Source of the DNA: Schlesneria sp.
Lineage (GTDB): Bacteria > Planctomycetota > Planctomycetia > Planctomycetales > Planctomycetaceae
Direction of reading: 5' to 3'
Length of the DNA: 64,000 bases
Assembly (NCBI GenBank): GCA_028291515.1
Contig: JAQGHU010000106.1
Location: 248,001 to 312,000 of the forward strand
Shown here: positions 19,107-29,600 of the stretch, one piece after another
How positions within the stretch are numbered: position 1 is the stretch's first letter
Layout of the letters: the number at the start of each line of letters is the position of its first letter
Program-made: the position numbers and the translations under genes
The notes under the pieces: generated by a model
What the model was told of the DNA's origin: nothing
Database searches by the model: none
The model's input: only the letters and a program-made list of their open reading frames with translations

Positions 19107-20045
19107 ATGACACGTCGAGAAATCGGGTTTCTGGTGCTGATGGCCGTCGGATTTGTCCGTGTCGGTGCTGCAGCCGTCGTGCAGGATCAGGACACCGATT
19201 CGCTGCGCGCCAGCTATGAAGCCCAGTTTGAAAGCTTCGACGACAACAGCGACGGCGAACTCGACGAATCCGAGCTAGATAACGTGCCCGGCTCGGATCT
19301 GGCCGACATGCAAGCCCATGGACTTCCGACCTCCGTTCCCGTGTCACGCGAAGCGTTCGTGGCGTCCGGTGTGGCAACTGCGCTAGCGGCCATCGCAGGC
19401 AGTGATAGCGACGCCAAGAAGGAAATGGATGACAAACGGGGCCGCGAAGGGACCAAACCCTCTCGCGATGAACCGGAGAAGGCGAAGCCCGCAGAATCGA
19501 AGACGACAGGAACTACCGCGGCCCCCACGACCCGATTCCCAGGTCGCAAAAGCCACTTCGTTCCCGAACTGCCCGCCGAATTTACGATCCGGGACAAGAA
19601 CGGCGACGGCCAGATCGCACTCTACGAATGGGACCGTAAGAAGTATTCAGAGTTTGCCAAACTGGATAAGAATGGCGATGGATTCCTGACTCCCGCTGAG
19701 TTGTTACCTGCTGAAACGCTGAAGAACCTGTATGCGAAGGCAACCGGCCGGCCGGCGCCTGCCGCTGCCCCAGGTGCCGCTCCCGGGCCTCCAACAGGAA
19801 CGGCAGGAGACGACACCGAGAAAGAAGCTCGGAATACGTTCTCAGGGCTAGATAAGAATAGGAACGGCACGATCGAAGAAGACGAATGGGCTCAAAGCAC
19901 GCGCACGCGCCAAGGTTTTGAGCGAACGAGCATCAAGGCCAACATGCCGCTGAACGCTGAGGCATTCGTGCCGTTGTATCGGCGGTATAAGGAAGCCGAA
20001 CGTTCCGAGCGCACTGATCGGCCAGAGCGATCGGATCGTCGTTAG
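19107..20045 (+). CDS. Exported EF-hand domain protein with disordered linkers
   Basis: A 312-residue protein with an N-terminal signal sequence (MTRREIGFLVLMAVGFVRVG). EF-hand loops are DDNSDGELDESE (about residues 43-54), DKNGDGQIALYE (about 163), DKNGDGFLTPAE (about 185) and DKNRNGTIEEDE (about 250). Between them are Lys/Glu/Pro-rich and Ala/Pro-rich linkers that are probably disordered; the C terminus is a run of RSERTDRPERSDRR type. The frame is open to 19011, but ATG 19107 has GGGG upstream and begins the signal peptide. It is a second calcium-binding exported protein 8 kb from the first; the two share only the EF-hand motif. Confidence 0.85.
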   Translation: MTRREIGFLVLMAVGFVRVGAAAVVQDQDTDSLRASYEAQFESFDDNSDGELDESELDNVPGSDLADMQAHGLPTSVPVSREAFVASGVATALAAIAGSDSDAKKEMDDKRGREGTKPSRDEPEKAKPAESKTTGTTAAPTTRFPGRKSHFVPELPAEFTIRDKNGDGQIALYEWDRKKYSEFAKLDKNGDGFLTPAELLPAETLKNLYAKATGRPAPAAAPGAAPGPPTGTAGDDTEKEARNTFSGLDKNRNGTIEEDEWAQSTRTRQGFERTSIKANMPLNAEAFVPLYRRYKEAERSERTDRPERSDRR

Positions 20046-20855
20046 TCCAGAGCGCTGCGGGATCATCTGACAATGCTGATGAGATTCTGCGGGATTGCCG
20101 GATTACCGCCTGTGTAAGAATGACGGCGGTATCGAATGCTGTTCCGGCTGCCTCAGCGTGAATTATCCAGGTGAGTCGATCTCCAAGACTCGTCGCGAAC
20201 CAAATTTCCGGCACACGCCTCTCTCTGTTGTCGCAGATTGCCCTCTGACTCGTCTGGTCGATTCATGCAGATCCCACGCAATGGTGATCGCTGCACGGCC
20301 GATTTCGTCGCAGTTCAGGCAGAATTGGTAAAGTTTGCCGGACCTTGAGCCATTCCGAGCTGGCCATTGGTAAGAAACCTTCACTTCCTCAAATCACTCT
20401 TGACAAAGATTCTCAAGGTTTGCGGGGACCTGCGACGATTCTACTACGCAGATGAGTCTCAGCGGTGACAACAAGCACTCAGCGGATGGCGATTGATCCG
20501 AGGAAGCTTGAAATTACTGCGGAATCATCTTGGGGGGCAGGACAACTTAGATTCTTCACACCACAGACTGAACCACTGTGCGTGGAGTAGCTCGTCCGGC
20601 CACCCACGGGTCCATTGACCAGGGATCAGGTCTTTGATGCCCGCCGATACCCAAACGTGACGACAGCCCGCCTACTGAAAACGTGGTTTTCAGCCGTCGG
20701 GTCTTCCACTGGCCTGAAGCTGCAATTGCAGTGACAGGACAGGCCTGAATACCCAGAGGGCATGGATAGCCGCGTTGAAACGTTCGAGGGTGAAGATCCG
20801 GAGGGTCGCGACGCCCTTCTGTGTGTGAATAATCTAGGTGATTGGAGAGCCCGCG
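20046..20855. other. Long intergenic region holding the 5' leader of the HTH/receiver gene
   Basis: About 810 bases with no convincing gene; a 73-codon GTG frame on the minus strand at 20163-20384 has a poorly spaced GAGGA and no recognisable sequence. The right third (20675-20745) holds two strong palindromic structures described separately. The left half shows nothing I can name. Confidence 0.5.
20675..20745 (+). promoter_or_regulatory. Two hairpins in the leader of the HTH/receiver gene
   Basis: First hairpin: CTGAAAAC-GTG-GTTTTCAG at 20675-20693 (8 perfect pairs). Second: GGCCTG (20711-20716) pairs with CAGGCC (20740-20745) around the perfect 12-base palindrome CTGCAATTGCAG (20720-20731). 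They end about 110 bases before ATG 20856. They may be RNA structures in a long leader or operator sites; neither is proven. Confidence 0.5.
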
Positions 20856-21428
20856 ATGAGAACGATCTTCACTACTGGTCAGGTAGCAAAGATCTGCAAG
20901 GTTGCGCCCCGCACTGTCAGCAAATGGTTTGACTCCGGCCGTCTGCGCGGTTACCGCATTCCCGGATCTCAAGACCGTCGTATTCCCCGTGAGCATCTCA
21001 TCCGTTTTCTTAAGGAACACGGGATGCCTCTCGGAGAACTCGAGGACGAGGCCATGGGCAAGCTGCTGTTGGTAGGCATTGAAGCCACCGTCCGCGGCCA
21101 CCTTATGGATCTGCTACCGACCGATGACTACAAAATTGAGTCAGCGGCAAGTGGCTTCGAGGCCGGTATTCAGGCTGAATCCCTGCATCCCGACTGCATC
21201 GTGATTGACTTCGGCATGGGTCGTCACGAAGCGACGCTGATTGCGCAAAACTTGCGGAAAAACAACGATTACGCCGACGCTGTCCTAGTTGCTCTTCTGA
21301 GCGACGACGATACCGCCAGCGGATTCGACCGCACCCCGTTCAACGAAACGTTCCGGAAGCCATTCGACAGCGCATTGCTGGCCGAACGAATCCGCACGTT
21401 AGTTGGCCGGAAAAAGCAACTCGCCTAA
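20856..21428 (+). CDS. Regulator: MerR/excisionase-type HTH fused to a receiver-like domain
   Basis: A 190-residue protein. An N-terminal helix-turn-helix of the HTH_17 type covers residues 1-55 (FTTGQVAKICKVAPRTVSKW followed by GRLRGYRIPGSQDRRIPREHL). A CheY-like domain covers about 70-185 (KLLLVG..., DCIVIDFGMG, VLVALLSDDD, NETFRKPFD). The phospho-acceptor-like aspartate in VIDFGMG and the lysine in RKPFD are kept, but the acidic pocket after the first strand, normally two acids, reads VGIEAT. It may therefore be phosphorylation-independent. ATG 20856 has GGAGAG nine bases upstream and is preferred to GTG 20838. The gene sits between a structured leader and a series of downstream hairpins. 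Target genes are unknown. Confidence 0.85.
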   Translation: MRTIFTTGQVAKICKVAPRTVSKWFDSGRLRGYRIPGSQDRRIPREHLIRFLKEHGMPLGELEDEAMGKLLLVGIEATVRGHLMDLLPTDDYKIESAASGFEAGIQAESLHPDCIVIDFGMGRHEATLIAQNLRKNNDYADAVLVALLSDDDTASGFDRTPFNETFRKPFDSALLAERIRTLVGRKKQLA

Positions 21429-21433
21429 TATAG

Positions 21434-21496
21434 TTCGGGGCCGTCCCTTCAAGACGAAGATCAAACGGCCCCGAAGGATCGGTCGCAAGACCGATC
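21434..21496 (+). repeat. Two hairpins in the 3' region of the HTH/receiver gene
   Basis: TTCGGGGCCGT (21434-21444) pairs perfectly with ACGGCCCCGAA (21465-21475). It is followed at once by GATCGGTC-GCAA-GACCGATC (21477-or-78 to 21496), an 8-bp stem closed by a GNRA-type tetraloop. They start six bases after the stop codon. No T-run follows, so they are more likely mRNA-stabilising or structured RNA than terminators. Confidence 0.6.
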
Positions 21497-21552
21497 ACCA
21501 CTGCCGCATTTCAGGATGAAACCGCGGCGGTTTTGGTTATCAAAGCGAACTG

Positions 21553-21585
21553 AAAGAGGCGTCACTTTTTTGACGCCTCTTTTTG
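21553..21585 (+). terminator. Perfect intrinsic terminator
   Basis: AAAGAGGCGTCA (21553-21564), loop CTTTTT, TGACGCCTCTTT (21571-21582) gives 12 perfect pairs running into a T-tract (TTTTTGTTT). It ends transcription of the HTH/receiver gene 125 bases beyond its stop. Confidence 0.92.
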
Positions 21586-21605
21586 TTTCTTTGATGCAGA
21601 AATCG

Positions 21606-21642
21606 ATGAGTCCGATCGGTCGCACACGACCCATCGGACTCA
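21606..21642 (-). terminator. Hairpin after the chorismate-lyase-like gene
   Basis: ATGAGTCCGAT (21606-21616) and ATCGGACTCAT (21632-21642) form 11 perfect pairs with a 15-base loop. It begins four bases beyond the stop of the leftward gene; the following T content is low, so it is a moderate terminator candidate. Confidence 0.6.
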
Positions 21643-21645
21643 TTT

Positions 21646-22179
21646 TCAAAGCGGGCCGGAGACTTCCAGCAAGTCGACCGCCGGCTGGCGATTGCAGAAG
21701 ATCGTGGCCATACGCCCGTAAGTCACGCTGCCGACTGGCATCCGAAAATGTTTCGCCAGTCCGGGACCTGCAGTCATTTCCAGAATGGCTCCCAGATCGA
21801 TGTGTCGCAGCACATTGTGATTGATCAGGATTCGCCCCAACGGCGTCTGCTTGGCCAGAATCTCGCGCCGGACATCCGCAGTGACGTAGCTCAGGTTGAA
21901 GCGCACCAGACCGTACTGCACCACCGTGTCTGTCCCGTGTTTGAGCAGCAGGATCTCGCGAGCGTAGAGATCGCCGTCCAGCTTGTCAGCGAGCACACGC
22001 ACATCGACCGGTGAACGGTGATGAGTCTCCATCGCCACGGTCATGTGATGGTCGTGGACCAGCATCGTCTTGTAAGGCTCGGGAGTCACCGCCGACGGAA
22101 TGTGTTCGGCCTTCAGAAACAAAGATTCTGACGACGGAAACAAGTTGGTTAAGGCAAGTAGTTCGTCGTGTGGATTCAT
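21646..22179 (-). CDS. Chorismate-lyase (UbiC/DUF98)-like protein
   Basis: A 177-residue protein. The order of conserved blocks follows chorismate pyruvate-lyase: a central [21 protein letters not shown] strand pair, [14 protein letters not shown] (compare TPLGRYLF in E. coli UbiC) and a C-terminal [20 protein letters not shown] (compare RRS...GKPLLLTELFLP). UbiC converts chorismate to 4-hydroxybenzoate and pyruvate. The key C-terminal Glu in LLEV and an arginine in the YGR block are present, but the match is remote, so the activity is only inferred; an alternative is binding of another aromatic acid. The start is taken at ATG 22179 (MNPHDELL) rather than the TTG seven codons upstream. It lies 58 bases after a HemN-like radical SAM gene and is probably co-transcribed with it. 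Confidence 0.7.
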   Translation of the reverse strand: MNPHDELLALTNLFPSSESLFLKAEHIPSAVTPEPYKTMLVHDHHMTVAMETHHRSPVDVRVLADKLDGDLYAREILLLKHGTDTVVQYGLVRFNLSYVTADVRREILAKQTPLGRILINHNVLRHIDLGAILEMTAGPGLAKHFRMPVGSVTYGRMATIFCNRQPAVDLLEVSGPL

Positions 22180-22237
22180 GGTTGGTTCGGCGGTCAGCAA
22201 TCAGTGGACAATGACTGGTGAGGAGTTCCAACGGATT

Positions 22238-23548
<1,311 letters not shown>

Positions 23549-23640
23549 ACGAACAAACTCCCGGGTGCCGGATGCTCAATATTCGATCCGGTTCAAACTA
23601 TTCATAGCCCTGCCAAGTCATTCTGCAAGGCCCTGTCGAA

Positions 23641-24825
23641 CTACTTTTTTCCGAAACAGTACACTTTGCCATCCCGACTCTCACTTCCGACCACCAAGAC
23701 CCCTTCGCCAATGGCAGGTCCGGCAGAGATCGGTTTCCCCGCATTAAACTTCCAACGTTCCTTGCCGTCAGCCAGACCCAGCGCATACAGATTTCCGTCG
23801 TGAGACCCGACAAAAACCCGATCTCCGACAACGGCGGGCGAACTATCCACCTTGGCACGCGTGGGAAATGTCCACGCCTTTTTCCCGGTCGCCCTGTCGA
23901 TCGCATGCACCAGCTTGTCGCGACCGCCCAGGATCACCAACTTGTCGGTGACCGCTGCGGACGAATGAAATGGCTGCTCACTCTCGCCGGTCGAATACCG
24001 CCACAGGACATCCTTTTTCTTCCAGTCCACGGCCACCACTTCACTGGCATACGTTCCCACGTACAGCATGTCGCCGATGACGGCTGGAGAGGCGATCAAG
24101 TAGGTCTGCAAGGGGAAGTCGAACCGCTGCTGCCCCGTTTTAATGTCGATGACTCGCAGATGTTCATCACACCCCGCAATAAACGTGACCCCTTCCGCCA
24201 CCGCGGGAGCACAATGGACATAGCCTTGCGTTTCGTACTGCCACGCCAGTTTGCCGTCAGCTTCACTCAGGCAATACAAACGATTGTCATACGACCCGAA
24301 GATGACTTTGCCATCCAGCACTGCCGCAGCACTGTAGATCTCACCACCCGTCGAAAACTTCCAGCGGCCTTCCCCGGTCCTGCGATCAATGGCGTGAAAC
24401 ATTCCCTCTTCGTCACCCAGGTAGATCGACTCGCCTGCAACAGTCGGCGCCGATTTGAAGCCGGGGGCAAAGGAATTCTTCTCAACGACTTCGACCGATT
24501 TGTAAACCCAGAGCTTTTCCCCGGTCTTTCGATTCAAACAAATCAGTTCGCCAGACAAGCAGGGAACGTAAACAGAATCGCCGACAATCGCCGCGCTCGC
24601 CAGGACCTGGTCGCCAATCGACACTTCCCACAACAGTTCCAGATCATCCGGAAGCGATGACGTGGCGACTCCAGACTGCGACAAGTCATGTCGAAATGAC
24701 GGCCAGCCCGTCACCTTGGGCGGAACTGGATCGGCACCAGATCCTCGAGGAGTCGCTTCAAACACCATGCTCAGCAAACAGATTGCGGCGAACGCCAGAA
24801 GTTTGCGAACAAGGGATGTCGACAT
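23641..24825 (-). CDS. Exported PQQ-type beta-propeller repeat protein
   Basis: A 394-residue protein with an N-terminal signal anchor (LLAFAAICLLSMVFEA). Repeats of about 40 residues follow, each with a W or F in the tryptophan-docking position: LICLNRKTGEKLWVYKS, HAIDRRTGEGRWKFST, LYCLSEADGKLAWQYET, VVAVDWKKKDVLWRYST, VHAIDRATGKKAWTFPT and LYALGLADGKERWKFNA. The fold is the seven- or eight-bladed propeller of BamB and quinoprotein dehydrogenases. No quinone-site residues are evident, so a BamB-like scaffold role or a structural role is more likely than catalysis. AGGA lies before the ATG. It shares direction with the HemN-like gene but with a gap of 92 bases; a link is not shown. Confidence 0.88.
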   Translation of the reverse strand: MSTSLVRKLLAFAAICLLSMVFEATPRGSGADPVPPKVTGWPSFRHDLSQSGVATSSLPDDLELLWEVSIGDQVLASAAIVGDSVYVPCLSGELICLNRKTGEKLWVYKSVEVVEKNSFAPGFKSAPTVAGESIYLGDEEGMFHAIDRRTGEGRWKFSTGGEIYSAAAVLDGKVIFGSYDNRLYCLSEADGKLAWQYETQGYVHCAPAVAEGVTFIAGCDEHLRVIDIKTGQQRFDFPLQTYLIASPAVIGDMLYVGTYASEVVAVDWKKKDVLWRYSTGESEQPFHSSAAVTDKLVILGGRDKLVHAIDRATGKKAWTFPTRAKVDSSPAVVGDRVFVGSHDGNLYALGLADGKERWKFNAGKPISAGPAIGEGVLVVGSESRDGKVYCFGKK

Positions 24826-24879
24826 GGGCGGATTCCTGAAGATTCAATTTGCGATCAACGAGACAACTGCGCGTTCTGG

Positions 24880-26079
24880 TTAGTCTGGCGGATCGAAGGC
24901 CGCTTCGTAAAGCTCCAATAAACTCGACTCGTCGACCGGCCGCGGATTAAACGTCCCTGTCCACTGCTTCGCCGCGTCTTCCGCCATTTGCGGAAGCTTG
25001 GCCCGCGCGACTCCACACTGGGAGAGATTCGTCGGCATTCCCGAGCGGCTGATCAGTTGTCCAAGATACCCGGCGAGCAACTCGCCTGCATGGATGTCAT
25101 CGGCCGCACAAATCTTCGCGTCGGCTGCCAGGGCTCCATATAAGTACCCCACCGCCGGAGCATTGAATCGGACAACGTGCGGCAGCATCAGCCCGACCGC
25201 CAGGCCGTGTGTGATTCCATAGTGTGCGGTCAGCGGGTTCGCCAGGGCATGCGTGGCACCGAGCATCGAGTTCTCGATCGCCGCTCCTGCCAGATGAGCC
25301 CCCAGCAGCATCGCACCGCGAGCCACCAGCAGCGACGAATCCGTGGAGACGGCACCATTGGCCAGCACCACGGGAAACCCCTGAGCCAACAGCTTCCAAC
25401 CTCGTCGAGCAAACAGTTGCGAGACTGGGTTGCGGCGTGTCGTGACGTAGCTTTCCAAGGCATGACTGATGGCATCGATCCCGGTCGCCGCAGTCACTCC
25501 CGCAGGCATACTCAAAGTGAGCGCTGGATCCAGAATCGCCACGCGACAAGCCGCTTTCTTGTCTCCGCAGGCCATCTTCACATGCGTCTTGGCGTCGGCA
25601 ATGATCGCAAACGATTGGGCTTCGCTTCCCGTCCCGGCCGTGGTGGGAATGGCGATCAACGGCAGCATTGGCTTGGTGGCTTTGCCCACTCCCCAATAGT
25701 CTCGCATCTGACCGCCATTGGTCAGCAGAAAATTAATCCCCTTGGCACAGTCCATACTGCTGCCACCACCGATCGCAACCAACAGATCGACACCGAATTG
25801 CCGAGCGACGCTCAGGCCGCGATCGACATCTTCAGTTGTGGGATTTGGCTGAACGTCGGTGAAGATGCGAGCCGTCAATCCCGCTGCGTTCAGTCCGGTG
25901 ACTGCGCGGTCCACGTGACCAGCGCGGGCAATTCCTTCGTCACTGACAACCAGCACTCGAGTCGCACCGATTTCGCGCGCCAGTTCCCCCAGTTGATCGA
26001 TCGTCCCCGGTCCATAAACAACGCGCGTGCGAGGATCGAAGTCGAAGGGGACTAAGGCATCGCTGTCAGCGGGATTCAT
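24880..26079 (-). CDS. Iron-containing alcohol dehydrogenase
   Basis: A 399-residue protein of the group III alcohol dehydrogenase family. It has a Rossmann-like N-terminal domain with the cofactor loop AIGGGSSMDCAKGINF and TTAGTGSE, and a helical domain carrying the metal ligands GIDAISHALESY (Asp, His), GATHALANPL (His) and YGITHGLAVGLMLPHVVRFN (His). All four Fe/Zn ligands are present. These enzymes reduce aldehydes or oxidise primary alcohols or diols with NAD(P)H. Position 26079 (MNPADSD) gives the usual length; the frame is open to 26154 and a perfect TATAAT on the minus strand at 26173-26178 would also allow the longer form with a very short leader. Gene stands alone between the propeller gene and a divergent kinase. 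Confidence 0.92.
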   Translation of the reverse strand: MNPADSDALVPFDFDPRTRVVYGPGTIDQLGELAREIGATRVLVVSDEGIARAGHVDRAVTGLNAAGLTARIFTDVQPNPTTEDVDRGLSVARQFGVDLLVAIGGGSSMDCAKGINFLLTNGGQMRDYWGVGKATKPMLPLIAIPTTAGTGSEAQSFAIIADAKTHVKMACGDKKAACRVAILDPALTLSMPAGVTAATGIDAISHALESYVTTRRNPVSQLFARRGWKLLAQGFPVVLANGAVSTDSSLLVARGAMLLGAHLAGAAIENSMLGATHALANPLTAHYGITHGLAVGLMLPHVVRFNAPAVGYLYGALAADAKICAADDIHAGELLAGYLGQLISRSGMPTNLSQCGVARAKLPQMAEDAAKQWTGTFNPRPVDESSLLELYEAAFDPPD

Positions 26080-26604
26080 CGAGGAGAGCTTTCTGCCGGC
26101 GGGATCAACAAGAGGCTGCCACCCCAGCGTATCCGCGATCTCACTTTGCCTCAACGTTGACTGGGATACCCCATTATACGCTGGTAGAAAATTAGCACCT
26201 TGCGGTAGTCCGAACCTCCGCTACATCGACTGCTTCATTAACGGAACCTTAAGTCGTGCTCTCTTCACGTTTGGATTCGAGTTCGAATAAGGGAAGTGGG
26301 GTTGATCTCAGGTCCTTTCGCGCCAGCAAAATCTCTGCCGGACAATGTTTACGTCCGTTCTCGTCACCGAATTCGGGGGCGTTGCTCTTTGAATCCTGTC
26401 GACCTATAGTTTGCCTGTCACGGGGAGGCCACAGAGTTCCCGATGTCGTTTCGCAGCCAGCGAATGGCATTGGTTGATCGTCATTGCCGATCGACTCTAA
26501 CTTCGTGATTGTCGATCAGTCCCGCGCACCTCGAACACAATCATCGTGTTTCTGGGTTGGGCTGTTACGTTGTGTCCTCCCATGCTTCGCGGTGAATCAT
26601 CCTG
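26080..26604. other. Divergent intergenic region
   Basis: About 525 bases between the divergent alcohol dehydrogenase and hybrid-kinase genes. On the minus strand TATAAT at 26173-26178 matches the sigma-70 -10 consensus exactly, but no good -35 is at the right distance. No promoter was recognised for the kinase operon and nothing else is seen. Confidence 0.4.
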
Positions 26605-29600
26605 ATGAAGTCACGTATCTCACCGAACACCATCGACCTGCGTACGATGAGCTGGATCTGGTTAGGGCTGGGAACGGCGTTGCTGTTCTTCATTGGCAGC
26701 GCCTACCTCGCGTATCGCAACACCAGCAAACTCAGCCAGGATGCCAAGACGGTCACGCATACTCACGAAGTGATCACTGGCCTGATGGAGGTCTTGTCCT
26801 TGGCGAAGGACGCAGAAACGGGTCAGCGCGGCTTCGTGATCACCGGCGATGAACGCTATTTGGTGCCGTATACAGTTGCGATCGGTACGATCCATGCGCG
26901 CTTGAGTGAAATCGAAAAGCTGACTCAGGATAATATCGAGCAACAGTCTCGAGTGCCCCAGCTTCGCGCGTGGGTTGACTCGAAACTGAAAGAGCTCGAT
27001 GAGACCATCCAACTACGGAGAGACAAAAGTTTTGAGGAGGCGCGCGCCGTCGTCATCACCGATCGCGGCAAAGCGGCCATGGATGCGATCCGTGACAGCC
27101 TCAAGGAGATGGAGGCTGAAGAGCGGCGTCTGCGTGCGCAGCGCATGCAAGACATGGAGACTGCATACCAAGTCGCCGTCATCAGTGGCATTCTGACCGC
27201 GATCTTCGGAGCTTCCATCTCAATGGCGGTGGCCTATCTCGTCCAGCGAAACGTCTTGGCTCGACAGCGCGAGCAATGGCTGCAGTCAGGCCGTTACGGG
27301 GTGAACGAAGCGACCATCGGCGACCCCGAGATCCAGCAACTTGGTCACGCCACGTTGCGTTTCCTGGCTGAATATCTGGATGCCCAAGCGGGGGCGCTCT
27401 ATACCCTCGAAGGAGGCACCTTCCGGATCGTCTCCACATATGGAGTGCCACCCAATGGCAAGCTGCCACAACAGTTTGACTGGGGCCAGGGACTGCTGGG
27501 TCAAGCCGCCAAAGACAATCACACGTTTATCGTCCGCGACGTTCCAGAAGGATATCTGACGATTGGCTCGTCGTTGGGACAAAGCCAACCGCGTCATTTG
27601 CTGATCGGTCCGATGGCTGCCGAAGGCAAAGTCAACGCGGTGCTCGAGCTCGGCTTCATTCACCCGCTTGAAGAATCCAGTGTCGAGCTGTTGAAGCGCG
27701 TCAGCGAATATCTGGGGATCGCCGTTCGCTCGGCCAACTACCGGGCTCACCTGCGTAACCTGCTGGAAGAGACCCAGCGTCAATCCGAAGAACTGCAGTC
27801 GCAAAGTGAAGAGTTGCGTGTCTCGAACGAGGAACTGGAAGAACAAAGCCGTGCCTTGCGGGAATCGCAAAACCGACTGGAACTGCAACAGGCAGAGTTA
27901 GAGCAGACGAATTCACAGCTCGAAGAACAGACGCAATTGCTGGAAACTCAGCGAGACGACGTCAATCGTTCGCGACTGGCACTGCAGGCGCAAGCGACTG
28001 AATTGGAACAGGCCAGTCAATACAAGTCTGACTTCCTCGCCAATATGTCGCACGAACTGCGGACGCCTCTCAACTCATCCCTGATTCTCGCCAAATTACT
28101 GGCTGACAATCCCACCGGAAATCTGACCGGCGAGCAGGTTCGTTACGCCGACACCATTCGTTCGGCGGGCAATGATCTGCTGGCCCTGATCAACGACATT
28201 CTAGATCTGTCGAAGATCGAAGCGGGACACATGGAAGTCCATCCCGAGTCCGTTCGGCTGTCGCAGATCGTTAAGGAAATCGAAGACGCATTTCACGCAG
28301 TCGCTGAACACAAAGGCCTGCGGTTTCGGACGCACATCAACGACGATTGTCCACAGCATCTGGAAACAGATCGGATGCGGTTGCAGCAGGTTCTGAAAAA
28401 CCTGCTTTCCAACGCGCTCAAATTTACCGAGGCTGGGCACGTCGAACTGACAGTCAGCCGCGCCCCCGCAGGTCAGGTGTCGTTCCACGTGCGCGACACG
28501 GGGATCGGAATCCCTGTCCATCAGCAGCAAATCATTTTTGAAGCCTTTCGTCAGGCCGATGGAACGACGAACCGACGATTCGGTGGGACCGGTCTGGGGC
28601 TATCGATCTCGCGCGAGCTGACTCGCTTGCTCGGCGGAGAGATTCAGCTGGTCAGCGAGCCTGGTCAGGGCAGTACGTTTACGATCACGATTCCAGAACA
28701 GTATGACGCCACACGTGTGAAGCCTCGCATCTCGATCACAAAGGCGGCAGGCCCTTATGTCACTACCTCGCCGTTCCCGACACAGCCAGCGGCCCGGCCG
28801 ATTGTTGAGCCCCTTCGAGTTGATGCGCCGGTCAGAGTTCGTACGCGTCGCGTGGAAGACGACCGCGAACAACTCAACGCAAATGGTCGCATCATTCTGG
28901 CCGTCGAGGACGATGAGACATTCGCCAGAATCATCTATGACCTGGCTCACGAATCAAACTTCCAGTGCCTGATTGCGAACTCCGCCGAGGAAGGATTGGC
29001 AATCGCGATTCAGTACCTGCCCAATGCCGTGATCCTCGACGTGGGGCTTCCAGATAACTCGGGACTATCCGTCTTGGACCGCTTGAAGCATGACTCTCGC
29101 ACACGTCACATCCCCGTGCATGTGGTCTCCGCCAGTGACTACAGCCAAACCGCAATGTCACTCGGCGCGGTCGGATATATGCTGAAACCGGTTCAGCGTG
29201 AGGAACTGGTCAAAGCTCTGCAGCAGTTGGAAACGAAGTTCTCGCAAAGAATGCGGCGAGTGCTGGTGGTCGAGGACGATCCCGTCCAACTGGACAGTAT
29301 GCAGCGGCTGCTCGGTTCCAGGGAAGTCGAGACAGTCGGTGCCCAGACTGCGGCCGAATGTCTCGCCAACTTGAAAGAAGCGACCTTCGACTGCATGGTC
29401 CTGGATCTGTCGCTTCCAGATGCATCGGGCTATTCGCTGCTGGAAACACTCAGCCGTGAAGACACGTATTCGTTCCCGCCGGTCATCGTCTACACGGGCC
29501 GGGAACTATCGACCGAGGAAGAAGATCGTCTGCGACGTTATTCCAAGTCGATCATCATCAAGGGGGCCAAGTCTCCCGAACGACTGCTGGACGAAGTCAC

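Noticed and set aside
20163-20384. 73-codon GTG frame on the minus strand in the long intergenic gap
   Set aside because: GAGGA lies only two bases from the GTG, the product resembles nothing known, and the gap is better explained by regulatory sequence.
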